From Bacteroidia bacterium (GTDB lineage: Bacteria; Bacteroidota; Bacteroidia; J057), in the NCBI GenBank assembly GCA_030430575.1, contig JAUIKF010000024.1, positions 49,087 through 113,086 of the forward strand: DNA of 64,000 bases, in the 5' to 3' direction. How positions within the stretch are numbered: position 1 is the stretch's first letter; each line of letters starts with the position of its first letter. A program made the position numbers and the translations under genes. Under the pieces are notes generated by a model that did no database searches, was not told the DNA's origin, and saw only the letters and a list, made by a program, of their open reading frames with translations. Positions 1 through 8,299 of this stretch are shown here, piece by piece.

Positions 1-747
1 TCCGTGGAGAGCGCCCATTTTGTTGAGGACGGCGATGAGGACTTCGAGGGGCGCGTTGCCTGCGCCTGCGCCCATGCCCGCGAGGGAAGCGTCGAGACGC
101 GTCGCGCCGTGTTCCATGGCGACGACGGTATTGGCGACGCCGAGGGAGAGGTTGTGGTGGCAGTGGATGCCGATCTCGGTTTTCTCATCTAGGACTTCTT
201 TGAAGGCTTGCATGCGCTCCACGACATCGCCCATCAGCAAGGCACCTGCTGAGTCGGTGACGTAGACGCAGTCTGCGCCGTAGGACTCCATGAGTTTGGC
301 TTGCTGAGCAAGGCTTTTGGGATCGTTCATGTGGGCCATCATGAGGAAGCCGCCCACGTCCATGCCAAGCTTCTTCGCAGCTTCGATATGCTGGGCCGAG
401 ATATCGGCTTCGGTGCAGTGCGTCGCGATGCGGACGGACTTCACGCCCAGTTTATGTGCACGCTTCAGGTCCTCTATCGTCCCGATCCCTGGCAGAAGCA
501 GCGTCGTCAGACGGGCGTGAGTGAGCCTTTCCTCCAACCCTTCCAGCCACTCCCAGTCGGTATGTGCACCAAAGCCGTAGTTGAAGCTGGAACCCGCCAG
601 CCCATCGCCGTGGGCGACTTCTATGGCGTCTACACCCGCTTTGTCAAGGGCGATGGCGATCTCTTGGATCTGCTCTTTGGTGTATTGATGCTTGATGGCG
701 TGCATGCCATCGCGAAGGGTTACATCTTGTATGTATAGATTTTTCAT
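1..747 (-). CDS. mhpE: 4-hydroxy-2-oxovalerate aldolase, C-terminus cut by the window edge
   Basis: Translating the minus strand from the ATG at 747 gives 249 residues with no stop before the window edge. The family is about 340 residues long, so the C-terminal part is missing here. The enzyme cleaves 4-hydroxy-2-oxovalerate to pyruvate and acetaldehyde, the penultimate step of meta-cleavage pathways. The N-terminus carries T-L-R-D-G-M-H, with R12, D13 and H16 spaced like the catalytic Arg and His and metal Asp of BphI. G-I-H-C-H-H-N at 193-199 supplies the two metal-binding histidines. The partner dehydrogenase mhpF lies upstream on the same strand, and in this family the two form a channelling complex. 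Which ring or amino-acid pathway feeds it cannot be seen here. Confidence 0.95.
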   Translation of the reverse strand, partial: MKNLYIQDVTLRDGMHAIKHQYTKEQIQEIAIALDKAGVDAIEVAHGDGLAGSSFNYGFGAHTDWEWLEGLEERLTHARLTTLLLPGIGTIEDLKRAHKLGVKSVRIATHCTEADISAQHIEAAKKLGMDVGGFLMMAHMNDPKSLAQQAKLMESYGADCVYVTDSAGALLMGDVVERMQAFKEVLDEKTEIGIHCHHNLSLGVANTVVAMEHGATRLDASLAGMGAGAGNAPLEVLIAVLNKMGALHG

Positions 748-754
748 AAGAAAA

Positions 755-786
755 GTTCAAATTCAAACTCAAGCTCAAATTCAAAG
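755..786. repeat. TTCAAA/CTCAAG-type intergenic repeat, left arm around the four-helix-bundle pseudogene
   Basis: A run of near-hexameric units (GTTCAAATTCAAACTCAAGC...) lies just upstream of mhpE. A tract of the same type in opposite orientation is at 1197-1226, so the pair brackets the frameshifted gene between mhpF and mhpE. The same pairing occurs at 17879-17914 and 18653-18678 around another gene. The arms are imperfect and could act as a weak hairpin or as insertion footprints. Function unknown. Confidence 0.55.
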
Positions 787-822
787 TGATTGATAATCAG
801 CGAAGAACAAAAGCTTGTTCAG

Positions 823-1175
823 TTATAGTAATTTCTTTTTGTTTTTGATAATTGTCGCAACAATTGCAATTAACTCTTCACACTCCTTCAGCAGTTCAAT
901 TCGCATGTCATTTTTACCATAATTCAGATACCTAAATATTTTCAAGGTAACTCTCGTTTCTTTCAACTCTTTAAGAACTATCGTATTCTTGTGGATCGCG
1001 TCCTTTACACTTTCAGCTCCTTGTGCTTCTCCATAATTTAATGCTGTACTTGTGCTGATCTAATAACTTGCCCCTTGAGGTGCTGACCTGAGTAATCTGA
1101 GGGTATGGTACTAGTATAAAGGATAATATCACCTGCAAACTCAACAAGCCTATCCTCCAAATCATATTTTTTCAT
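823..1175 (-). pseudogene. Four-helix bundle protein (S23/IVS-encoded type), single frameshift
   Basis: Reading from ATG 1175 gives a start typical of the four-helix-bundle family (TIGR02436-like), then a premature stop after about 45 codons. From about 1060 another frame continues with S-T-S-T-A-L-N-Y-G-E-A-Q-G-A-E-S and runs to TAA at 823-825. The N-Y-G-E-A core and the leucine- and lysine-rich helices match the family. Total length is 353 nt, one base short of 118 codons, so a single base lost at about 1054-1062 explains the break. Such proteins occur in 23S rRNA intervening sequences and as stand-alone genes of unknown role. Here one interrupts the mhpF-mhpE pair. A sequencing or assembly error cannot be excluded. 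Confidence 0.75.
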
Positions 1176-1233
1176 AATGCCTTTCCTCTTTTTTGATCTT
1201 GAACTTGAGTTTGCGCTTGAACTTCCTCAGCAA

Positions 1234-2154
1234 TCAGTAATCAATAATTCTTTCCCCCGTCGCCAGCGCCGCTGACGTCATGATATCCAGATTGCCTGCA
1301 TACTTCGGGAGGTAGTGCCCTGCGCCTTCTACTTGAAGCAAAACTGACGTTTTCAACCCGTGGCGATAGCCGAGGCCCTCGATGAAGACAGGCTTGTCTT
1401 CAGGGATTTCTTCGAATTGCACTTCCTGGTGCAGTTGGTAGCCGGGGACGTATTTTTGGACTTCGGCGACCATGTCATGGATGCTGGTGCGGATGGCGTC
1501 CTGGTCAGCGGATTCGCTAAGGGTGAAAACGGTATCGCGCATGACGAGGGGCGGCTCGGCGGGGTTCAGAATAATGATGGCTTTGCCTCGATCGGCGCCG
1601 CCGACTTTCTCTATCGCCGAAGCCGTCGTCTCGGTAAACTCGTCAATATTGGCGCGGGTGCCGGGGCCAGCGGATTTGCTGGCGATGGAGGCGACGATCT
1701 CGCCGTAGTAGACCTTGGCGACGCGCGAGACGGCAGCGACCATGGGGATGGTGGCTTGGCCACCGCAGGTGACCATGTTGACATTTTTGACATCGATGTT
1801 GTCATCAAAATTCACTGGTGGGACCAGATAAGGCCCTACCGCCGCAGGCGTAAGGTCGATGATGCGCTTGTCGGGATATTGCTGCACATAGCCCCAATTA
1901 TACAGGTGCGCTTTGGCTGATGTCGCGTCAAATACGAGTTTGATGTCTTGCCATTCAGGCATTTCTATTAGGCCTGTGATGCCTTCGTGCGTGGTCTTGA
2001 TGCCCATGCGCTGCGCGCGCGCCAGCCCATCAGAACTGGGGTCAATTCCGACCAGAACAGACATTTCCAATACGCTGGAAGTACGAATGATTTTAATCAT
2101 CAGGTCGGTCCCAATATTGCCAGGGCCGATGATGGCTACTTTTACTTTTCCCAT
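1234..2154 (-). CDS. mhpF: Acetaldehyde dehydrogenase (acylating)
   Basis: The 306-residue length is normal for the BphJ/DmpF/MhpF family. The enzyme oxidises the acetaldehyde released by the aldolase to acetyl-CoA using NAD and CoA. The Rossmann glycine motif G-P-G-N-I-G is at 10-15. The thiol-nucleophile region N-M-V-T-C-G-G-Q places the catalytic cysteine at 130. The gene precedes mhpE on the same strand but is separated from it by about 490 bp holding the broken four-helix-bundle gene, which is unusual because the two are commonly adjacent. It is divergent from the DUF1295 gene at 2289. Confidence 0.96.
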   Translation of the reverse strand: MGKVKVAIIGPGNIGTDLMIKIIRTSSVLEMSVLVGIDPSSDGLARAQRMGIKTTHEGITGLIEMPEWQDIKLVFDATSAKAHLYNWGYVQQYPDKRIIDLTPAAVGPYLVPPVNFDDNIDVKNVNMVTCGGQATIPMVAAVSRVAKVYYGEIVASIASKSAGPGTRANIDEFTETTASAIEKVGGADRGKAIIILNPAEPPLVMRDTVFTLSESADQDAIRTSIHDMVAEVQKYVPGYQLHQEVQFEEIPEDKPVFIEGLGYRHGLKTSVLLQVEGAGHYLPKYAGNLDIMTSAALATGERIIDY

Positions 2155-2288
2155 ATATAGCAGTCGTGTTTTCTGGTGAAAATGGTGCTTACAAAAAGAA
2201 ATAAGCGATGTGCTGTCAAATTAGACACTTATTATAGGTTAAACAAAAAGTGTTGTATCCCTATTCTATAGCTATAATTTCCCCAAAA

Positions 2289-3158
2289 ATGAATAAGCAA
2301 CAAATTATCGCCAGTTTACTGATAGTCCTCATCATCGGAATGTTGATGGGAATAGCAGGCACTCAAGGTGGACAAACCATCAATGGGCTGCCCATTTTTT
2401 TGCTCTGTGTCGGAGCTGCGTTTATGATAAACTGGCTGGCCTTTTTGCCCGCATATCTCCTTCAAACGGAGAAGTTCTATGACCTTACAGGAAGTATTAC
2501 CTATGTCTGTGTGACAGGGATGGCGATTTTCCTCAGCAACGATGTGGACATGCGTTCCCTTTTATTGGCCAGTCTGGTTATGATCTGGACAGTTCGTCTT
2601 GGTACATTTCTTTTTCGGAGAATACAGAAATCGGGCAAGGATGACCGCTTTGATACCCTCAAACCGAGCTTCTTGAAATTTCTCAATGCCTGGAACCTTC
2701 AAGGGTTATGGGTGATATTTACGGCTGCGCCTGCTTTGATCGCCATCACTACCAGCACGCGGATAGCTATGGGAATTTGGGGGATCTTTGGCCTGATCGT
2801 GTGGGGAGTAGGATTTGGGATTGAAATTATCGCCGATCACCAAAAGAGCCAATTCCGCCGGAACCCTGAGAATAAGGGGAAATTTATACAAACAGGCCTG
2901 TGGTCCCGTTCTCGCCACCCCAATTATTTTGGCGAAATTGTCCTGTGGGTAGGCGTCACGCTTATCGCTGTTCCTGTTCTCCAAGGATGGCAATGGGTCG
3001 CGCTGGTTTCCCCCATTTTTGTGACCATCCTCCTCACCCGCATCAGTGGGGTTCCGATGTTGGAAGAAAAGGCGGACAAGAAATGGGGTGGACAGGAGGC
3101 GTATGAGGCCTATAAGGCAAAAACGCCTGTCCTGATTCCCTGGCTCGGACGACGTTAG
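2289..3158 (+). CDS. DUF1295 membrane protein (steroid 5-alpha-reductase / ICMT-like fold)
   Basis: An integral membrane protein of about 289 residues from the chosen start. A further in-frame ATG lies at 2250, but the segment after it is not hydrophobic, while M-N-K-Q-Q at 2289 leads straight into the first membrane helix. Several helices follow. The C-terminal signature includes Q-F-R-R-N-P-E-N, then G-L-W-S-R-S-R-H-P-N-Y-F-G-E, the nucleotide/cofactor-binding region shared by DUF1295, steroid reductases and isoprenylcysteine methyltransferases. The substrate is unknown. It stands alone, convergent with the TonB receptor across a large inverted repeat. Confidence 0.88.
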   Translation: MNKQQIIASLLIVLIIGMLMGIAGTQGGQTINGLPIFLLCVGAAFMINWLAFLPAYLLQTEKFYDLTGSITYVCVTGMAIFLSNDVDMRSLLLASLVMIWTVRLGTFLFRRIQKSGKDDRFDTLKPSFLKFLNAWNLQGLWVIFTAAPALIAITTSTRIAMGIWGIFGLIVWGVGFGIEIIADHQKSQFRRNPENKGKFIQTGLWSRSRHPNYFGEIVLWVGVTLIAVPVLQGWQWVALVSPIFVTILLTRISGVPMLEEKADKKWGGQEAYEAYKAKTPVLIPWLGRR

Positions 3159-3208
3159 GCACGATGAAACAATAAATCTATGTTGTTGTGAAGCTATTTT
3201 TGAATCTT

Positions 3209-3419
3209 AGTATCGTGTGCAAAAAGTTTTTATACATGACATACAGCTTGCTGTCATTTCGACCATCGGGAGAAATCTAACACGCCCTTCCGAATGGTTG
3301 TTTCCAGGCTTCTAGACCACATTGCTAGATTTCTCCTCCCTTCGGCGTTGCTCAGGACAGGCTCGACTCGTCGAAATGACCTTTTAGAAAAGGTGTGAAA
3401 ACTTTTTGCACACGATACT
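3209..3419. repeat. Nested inverted repeat between convergent genes (outer 22-bp arms, inner TCATTTCGAC element)
   Basis: Outer arms are a perfect 22-bp inverted repeat: 3209-3230 (AGTATCGTGTGCAAAAAGTT + TT) and its complement at 3398-3419, which abuts the TAA of the TonB receptor. Inside sits a second palindromic element from 3253 to 3380 with ends GTCATTTCGAC/GTCGAAATGAC and inner arms GGGAGAAATCTAAC / GCTAGATTTCTCCC (imperfect). A related element occurs at 14625-14775. The outer arms may be a bidirectional terminator whose loop received the inner element (inference). Confidence 0.85.
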
Positions 3420-5791
3420 TAGTGGCGGCGCTTATGCCCAGAGAACTCCATGGCTTCGCCTTTGCCAAACCCATAGCTGAAGCCAAAGGTGATAAAGCGG
3501 CCCCGCTGTCGAAAACTGTAGAGGTAGAAGTCAGGCTGGAAGGTATTGGATTCGCGGATGCGGGATGCAAAAATGTCCCTGATACTGAAGTTGAAAACGC
3601 CTCTGCCTTTCAGGATTTTTTTGCGGAGGCCCATGTCTGCAAATAAGTTAGCCGAATTTACCCCTTGTACCGTTTTGACCTTTGACCGGTAACGACCTGT
3701 GACTTCGAAATCGATATTTGCTGGAAGCTTCCATTTTGACGTCAATTTGCTGGACCATTGATTGGCCGTGAAGTCAAAAACGGTGTTTTCAAACGTGCCT
3801 ATACGGCTGAAGTAGAGGAAATTGAAATCTCCATTGAGGGATAGCCAGTTGGCAGGGCTGTACTTACCGTTGACCTCGATACCCGTTGCATTATTGGTTC
3901 CCAGGTTGATGGGAATGGTCGTGTTGACATCATTTTTGAAGGTGGAGACACGTTCTATTACCTCGGTGGTTTTTCGATAAAAAACGCCTGCATTGAAAGA
4001 GGCTTTTCCCAACGCAAAAATGCTCATCAGCTCGTATGAATCCGTAAATTCAGGCAGCAACTCGGGGTTGCCTGTGCGGACGCTAAAGTTGTTACGAATG
4101 TTAAAGAATGGATTCAAATCCCACAGCCTGGGGCGGTAAATGCGCCTGGAAAAGCCCGCCTGGAGGGAAAATGTTGGCGACACTTTGTAGGACGTATGTG
4201 CGCTGGGGAAGAAGTTGACAAAATTTTGGCTATTGGTCTCTTGCGTTGTAGCCAGTTCCGTTCTCAAATCTGTATGCTCTACCCTTGCCCCTATTTTTAG
4301 CCCCCATTTTTCCCCTTCATAAGCGCCTGTCGTATACACACCCAGCACATTTTGATGGTACTCAAAAACATTTGTGAGGCCCGGATCTACGACCCACTGC
4401 TCATCTAGCCAGTCACTGACAGCAAAGTCATTGCTGACGTCATTCAGGAGGTACTGCGCGCCCGTCTCCATCGTCACCTTTTCCGAAAAAGGCTTTGTGT
4501 AATCCAGCTTAAAGGTGTATTTGGCTTCCTGAAAATTGGTGCGCGTTTGCTGAGACCTATCGTTGGCTTCACCGAAGATACTTGTGTTCTGGAACTCTGA
4601 ACTTTGATCTTTCCCAAAGAAATTGCCCAAAGCGCTGAACAGCAAGTCGTGGTCCTTATGGTCTTTAAAATCCCTTTTATACTGAAGCTCATAGCGCCAC
4701 TTGGGGTTGGTCGCCTGCGTCGTTTCAGTCCTATTCCACTCCGAAAGCACGGTTTCTGATTCGTCTAGCATCTGAAAATTGGTAGACGAAGGCTGGTCTT
4801 CAATTTCATAAGCAAAACTGCCAGAAAGCGTGAGGACATTGCGACGGTCGATATGGTAATCCGTTCCGAGAATGACATTATAAAATTGCTCATTGCGAAA
4901 CTCATTCCCTTCGCTGAGGATGGAGGTTTGGGTGAGGAGGTTTTGGTTAATGTTCTTGGTTTTGTTGGGCAATTCTCTGTAACCCACGCCAAATTGACTG
5001 AATAGGTTAAACTTTTCCGTCCGGCGGTTGAGGCTCAGCCCAAAGCTGTGGTTATGAGGGGTGCCTGTATTGAGGGTAAAAGAACCATTCATCCCTTTGC
5101 GCTCCTCCTTTTTCAGGACGATATTGATAATGCCAGAAGTACCTTCCGCCTCGTATTTAGCGGAGGGATTGGTGATCACTTCGATCTTTTCGATCATGTC
5201 AGCGGTGATAGTGCCCAGCGCGTTTCCCTGCTCACTCGCCAGCACGGAAGGCTTCCCATTGATAAGGATTTGCACACCCTGGCTGCCGCGAAGGCTGATT
5301 TGTCCTTCGATATTGACATTGACAGATGGGACATTATTGAGTACTTCCAGCGCGCTAGCGCCTGTGCTACTGAGGTCCTTCCCTACATTAAACACCCGCT
5401 TATCTAGTCGGAACTCCATTTGAGATTTTTCACTGGCGATGACCACCTCATCCATGGTCACGGCCTCCTCTACCAAGGTGAGCGTCCCTAAGTCTGCTTT
5501 TTTATCCGAAATAGTGAACTCCTTAATCGTCTGTAATTTGAACCCAATAAAGCTGACTTCGACATAGATGTTTTGCGACTTCGCCTTCAAGGAAAAATAG
5601 CCTTCTGCATTGGTCGTCGTGCCAGCGATCGTTTGCTTCGTCTCTGCATCAAATGCCATGACAGTGGCAAATTCGACGGGCTGTTGGCCTTTTTCCTCCA
5701 CGACTTTGCCTGTCAGTTCCAGCGTTTGACTTTGGGCTAAGAAAGGGAGAGAAAATAGAAGGGAAAAAAAGAATAGGGAGGAGCTCTTCAT
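3419..5791 (-). CDS. TonB-dependent outer-membrane receptor with CarboxypepD_reg domain
   Basis: The start at 5791 gives about 790 residues opening with a clear signal peptide (M-K-S-S-S then a phenylalanine/leucine core ending A-Q-S-Q). An upstream in-frame ATG at 5839 would bury the signal. Residues 22-105 form a carboxypeptidase-regulatory-like beta-sandwich. A plug domain with L-N-N-V-P-S-V and I-E-V-I-T-N-P-S-A-K-Y follows at about 120-230, then an aromatic-rich 22-strand barrel of the OMP_b-brl_3 type. It probably takes up or binds a TonB-dependent ligand. There is no SusD partner, so it is not a classical polysaccharide utilisation locus; substrate unknown. The C-terminus ends in K-R-R-H rather than an aromatic residue, slightly atypical for a barrel. 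Confidence 0.9.
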   Translation of the reverse strand: MKSSSLFFFSLLFSLPFLAQSQTLELTGKVVEEKGQQPVEFATVMAFDAETKQTIAGTTTNAEGYFSLKAKSQNIYVEVSFIGFKLQTIKEFTISDKKADLGTLTLVEEAVTMDEVVIASEKSQMEFRLDKRVFNVGKDLSSTGASALEVLNNVPSVNVNIEGQISLRGSQGVQILINGKPSVLASEQGNALGTITADMIEKIEVITNPSAKYEAEGTSGIINIVLKKEERKGMNGSFTLNTGTPHNHSFGLSLNRRTEKFNLFSQFGVGYRELPNKTKNINQNLLTQTSILSEGNEFRNEQFYNVILGTDYHIDRRNVLTLSGSFAYEIEDQPSSTNFQMLDESETVLSEWNRTETTQATNPKWRYELQYKRDFKDHKDHDLLFSALGNFFGKDQSSEFQNTSIFGEANDRSQQTRTNFQEAKYTFKLDYTKPFSEKVTMETGAQYLLNDVSNDFAVSDWLDEQWVVDPGLTNVFEYHQNVLGVYTTGAYEGEKWGLKIGARVEHTDLRTELATTQETNSQNFVNFFPSAHTSYKVSPTFSLQAGFSRRIYRPRLWDLNPFFNIRNNFSVRTGNPELLPEFTDSYELMSIFALGKASFNAGVFYRKTTEVIERVSTFKNDVNTTIPINLGTNNATGIEVNGKYSPANWLSLNGDFNFLYFSRIGTFENTVFDFTANQWSSKLTSKWKLPANIDFEVTGRYRSKVKTVQGVNSANLFADMGLRKKILKGRGVFNFSIRDIFASRIRESNTFQPDFYLYSFRQRGRFITFGFSYGFGKGEAMEFSGHKRRH

Positions 5792-5943
5792 GATGGGAAA
5801 AAATGTTGTTATCTTTTGCAAAAAACCAATAACAGCCAAATGACCATTGTTGTTACCTCACAAAGAAAGTCACCGCTTCTTATAGCGTGAAAAGAATTCT
5901 TTGAACAGCAGAAGTTTGCCGCCGAACGACACCTCTTGTATTC

Positions 5944-6018
5944 AACCATATAAGACATTTTAGATCAGATAAGCGTAAGAGAAATGGGCTTAAATGAACT
6001 TATATGCCTTATATGGTT
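5944..6018. repeat. 75-bp terminal-inverted-repeat element, copy A of a three-copy family
   Basis: The ends are AACCATATAAGACAT and ATGCCTTATATGGTT, an almost perfect 15-bp inverted repeat. A shorter inner copy (CTTATATGCC) precedes the right end. Sister copies are at 12899-12976 and 52165-52241 with divergent centres. There is no ORF inside, so it is MITE-like or REP-like. It lies in the 367-bp gap between the divergent TonB receptor and LytS-type kinase genes. Nothing else recognisable was seen in that gap. Confidence 0.85.
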
Positions 6019-6158
6019 CGTCATTAGGCGCAAAAAACTCATAAGGAAATTGCGATAAACCTCAATTTGACAAGGCTAAGTATGTCGTTGATCTAGGGGA
6101 ATCAGTAGTTGGGAGCATTCTATTTTTGTGAATGTAGGGGGATTGTTAAGTTTATAGG

Positions 6159-7190
6159 ATGCGAAATAATCTTCCCCGATTTTCTGTCAAAGAACTGATC
6201 TTCCAACTGGTGCTGCACCTGTTGGTATTTATCTTTTATTCCTTTGACAAAAAGCAGCCAACGATTGAAGTCCATCAAGTTGTATTCTTCATGAGCCTGG
6301 CCTTCTTTGCGTTTGTGATCAACTATTTCCTCCTTCCTCGATTTTACTACCGCAAAAAATACCTTCCCTTCTTTCTGGGAACCATATTGACCATTGTGGG
6401 CGCTATCGCGATGGAAGAATGGGTGCTGGAGCAAATTTATTTTCCCGATACCAGAGGTAAATATTTTCCTGGCATATTTCTGACATCTCTAGACATTCTT
6501 CCCGTCATCGCGATTTTGTCGGGATTCAAATTTGCCTGGGATGCCCTGGGCAAGCAGCAGGAGGTAGACGAACTGAAAGATGCGATCAAGGAGAGTGAAT
6601 TGCAGTTTTTGCGCTCACAGATTCACCCCCATTTTTTGTTTAACAACCTCAACAATCTTTACGCCTATGCCATCGAAAATTCGCCCAAGACGCCTCAGAT
6701 TATCCTGGAATTGAGTGCGGTGCTGCGCTATATGTTGTATGAGTGTAAGGCCAAATTTGTGGAATTGAGGAAAGAAATCGAGCAATTGGAGAATTTCACC
6801 CGACTCAGCGAGTTGCAAATTGAGGAGCGGGGACAGGTACATTTTCAGACGCACAATATCCGTCCAGGGTATCAGATTGCCCCTTTGATCTTGATTGTCT
6901 TTATCGAAAATGCTTTTAAACACAGTCAATCCAGTCAATCCGAAAATATTCAGATTGACATAGACATTCGTTTGACAGAAGAAGAGAAGCTGGTATTTCG
7001 GTGTAAGAACAATTTTTTGCCTACCACCAATACTCAAAGCCTAGATAAAGGCTTGGGACTGGAAAATGTCAAAAAGCGGCTGAATTTGCTGTACCCCCAA
7101 GCCCACCAATTGACGATCAACGAAGGTGAAAAAGAATATGAAGTGTTGTTATCCCTTCAACTGGAAAGAATTATTAATTTAGATCATTGA
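6159..7190 (+). CDS. LytS/YehU-type membrane sensor histidine kinase
   Basis: A 343-residue sensor kinase with four N-terminal membrane helices at about 11-28, 41-60, 69-90 and 105-127, then a short coiled region. The His_kinase domain (PF06580 type) has Q-I-H-P-H-F-L-F-N-N-L-N with the probable phospho-acceptor H158. The ATPase N-box is I-E-N-A-F-K-H and the G-box is G-L-G-L-E-N-V-K-K-R-L. It has no extracellular sensor domain, so it likely senses within the membrane. The cognate LytTR regulator starts 22 bp downstream, so the pair forms one two-component operon. Confidence 0.95.
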   Translation: MRNNLPRFSVKELIFQLVLHLLVFIFYSFDKKQPTIEVHQVVFFMSLAFFAFVINYFLLPRFYYRKKYLPFFLGTILTIVGAIAMEEWVLEQIYFPDTRGKYFPGIFLTSLDILPVIAILSGFKFAWDALGKQQEVDELKDAIKESELQFLRSQIHPHFLFNNLNNLYAYAIENSPKTPQIILELSAVLRYMLYECKAKFVELRKEIEQLENFTRLSELQIEERGQVHFQTHNIRPGYQIAPLILIVFIENAFKHSQSSQSENIQIDIDIRLTEEEKLVFRCKNNFLPTTNTQSLDKGLGLENVKKRLNLLYPQAHQLTINEGEKEYEVLLSLQLERIINLDH

Positions 7191-7212
7191 GGACTTTCGC
7201 AAAAAAAGAAGG

Positions 7213-7917
7213 ATGAATTGCATCATTATCGAGGACCAGCCGCCTGCTCAGCGCATCCTCAAGAAATACATTGACGATATAGGTAGCCTACACCTCAAGG
7301 GAGCATTCCCTGATGCCATGAAAGCCATGGCCTTCCTAAAAGAAGAACCCATAGACCTGATCTTCCTCGATATTCATTTGCCGACCATTTCAGGCATTGA
7401 CTTCCTGAAAGCGCTACCCAATCCCCCTCACATTATCCTGACAACCGCCTTTTCAGACTACGCCCTGGAAGGGTATGAACTGAATGTGGTAGACTATTTA
7501 CTCAAGCCATTTTCATTTCAGCGATTTGTAAAGGCAGTTTCAAAAGTGCCCCCAAAGCACCATCCGTCAGCGGCGCATGCCTCCCCTGAAGCAGACGCTC
7601 AGGTCCGTAAAGAAATCTTCATCAAGTCTGGCCATGAATATATCCGCTTGGCACTTGACAACATATTGTACATCAAATCAGATGCAGACTATACGGAGCT
7701 GCATACACTTGGCCACAAGTATTTATCCTCCGAATCGCTTCGCTACTGGTCAGCACACCTCAACGCCGATCAGTATGTGCAGATTCATAAGTCCTATATT
7801 GTCAATACGGGCCATATTGAGAAGGTCTCGGGGAATCAGGTTTATTTAAGCCAAGAAGGGGTGCTCCCTATTGGAAGGGCATATAAGGATGCCTTTATCA
7901 ATAATTATATCAAGTAG
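7213..7917 (+). CDS. LytTR-family response regulator
   Basis: A 234-residue regulator. The receiver domain spans 1-120, with acidic residues E7 and D8, phospho-acceptor D53 in I-F-L-D-I-H-L-P, and the conserved lysine in Y-L-L-K-P-F. The LytTR DNA-binding domain covers about 133-232, with Y-I-K-S-D-A-D-Y and the end motif I-G-R-A-Y-K-D. Paired with the kinase just upstream. LytTR regulators bind direct repeats in target promoters; the targets cannot be read here. Confidence 0.95.
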   Translation: MNCIIIEDQPPAQRILKKYIDDIGSLHLKGAFPDAMKAMAFLKEEPIDLIFLDIHLPTISGIDFLKALPNPPHIILTTAFSDYALEGYELNVVDYLLKPFSFQRFVKAVSKVPPKHHPSAAHASPEADAQVRKEIFIKSGHEYIRLALDNILYIKSDADYTELHTLGHKYLSSESLRYWSAHLNADQYVQIHKSYIVNTGHIEKVSGNQVYLSQEGVLPIGRAYKDAFINNYIK

Positions 7918-7948
7918 TGTTTTTTTAGGAGAATTTGGGATAAAAAAA

Positions 7949-7979
7949 AGCACTCACAGCAAAACCGCTGTAAGTGCTT
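7949..7979. terminator. Bidirectional hairpin terminator
   Basis: AAGCACTCACAGC pairs with GCTGTAAGTGCTT around an AAAACC loop, with an A-run on the left side. It sits between the response regulator (plus) and tRNA-Pro (minus), so it can terminate both. Confidence 0.75.
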
Positions 7980-7990
7980 GATTCTCAGTG

Positions 7991-8065
7991 TCGAGGTGGC
8001 AGGATTCGAACCTGCGGCCCCCTGCTCCCAAAGCAGGTACACTAACCGGACTGTGCTACACCTCG
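7991..8065 (-). tRNA. tRNA-Pro (UGG)
   Basis: On the minus strand the acceptor stem CGAGGTG pairs with CACCTCG. The anticodon arm CCTGC-TTTGGGA-GCAGG shows anticodon TGG. The T-arm GGTTCGAATCC is canonical. No CCA is encoded. It lies 61 bp downstream of tRNA-Ser on the same strand and probably shares its promoter. Confidence 0.97.
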
Positions 8066-8126
8066 ATAAAAAAAGAACCTTTTTTCTCTCTGAAAAAAGT
8101 AGCCAGTCAACACTGGCTAGTCTTGG

Positions 8127-8215
8127 CGGAGAGAGCGGGATTCGAACCCGCGGTACCCGTGATTAGGTACGACAGTTTAGCAAACTGTTGGTTTCAGCCA
8201 CTCACCCATCTCTCC
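8127..8215 (-). tRNA. tRNA-Ser (GCU)
   Basis: An 89-nt class II tRNA on the minus strand. Acceptor GGAGAGA pairs with TCTCTCC. The anticodon arm ACAGT-TTGCTAA-ACTGT shows anticodon GCT, and there is a long variable arm followed by GGTTCGAATCC. It is the first gene of a two-tRNA unit. Confidence 0.97.
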
Positions 8216-8229
8216 AAAACTTGGAGGCA

Positions 8230-8259
8230 CAAAGTTAGTGATATTGATGAAGACTCCAA
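8230..8259 (-). promoter_or_regulatory. Bacteroidota -33/-7 promoter for tRNA-Ser and tRNA-Pro
   Basis: The minus strand reads TTG, exactly 19 nt, then TAACTTTG, a perfect match to the TTG-N19-TAnnTTTG consensus used by the Bacteroidota primary sigma factor. The -7 box ends 14 nt before the tRNA-Ser 5' end, so transcription would start about 7-8 nt upstream of the mature tRNA. Confidence 0.8.
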
Positions 8260-8299
8260 GCAATTTTGTGAAAAATTTCACCTCAAGTTGAGGTATTTT

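Noticed and set aside
301..738. Plus-strand gene antisense to the aldolase
   Set aside because: The minus strand shows clear aldolase motifs throughout; the opposite frame is a shadow with biased composition.
1360..1920. Plus-strand gene antisense to mhpF
   Set aside because: Shadow of mhpF codon bias; no recognisable protein motif.
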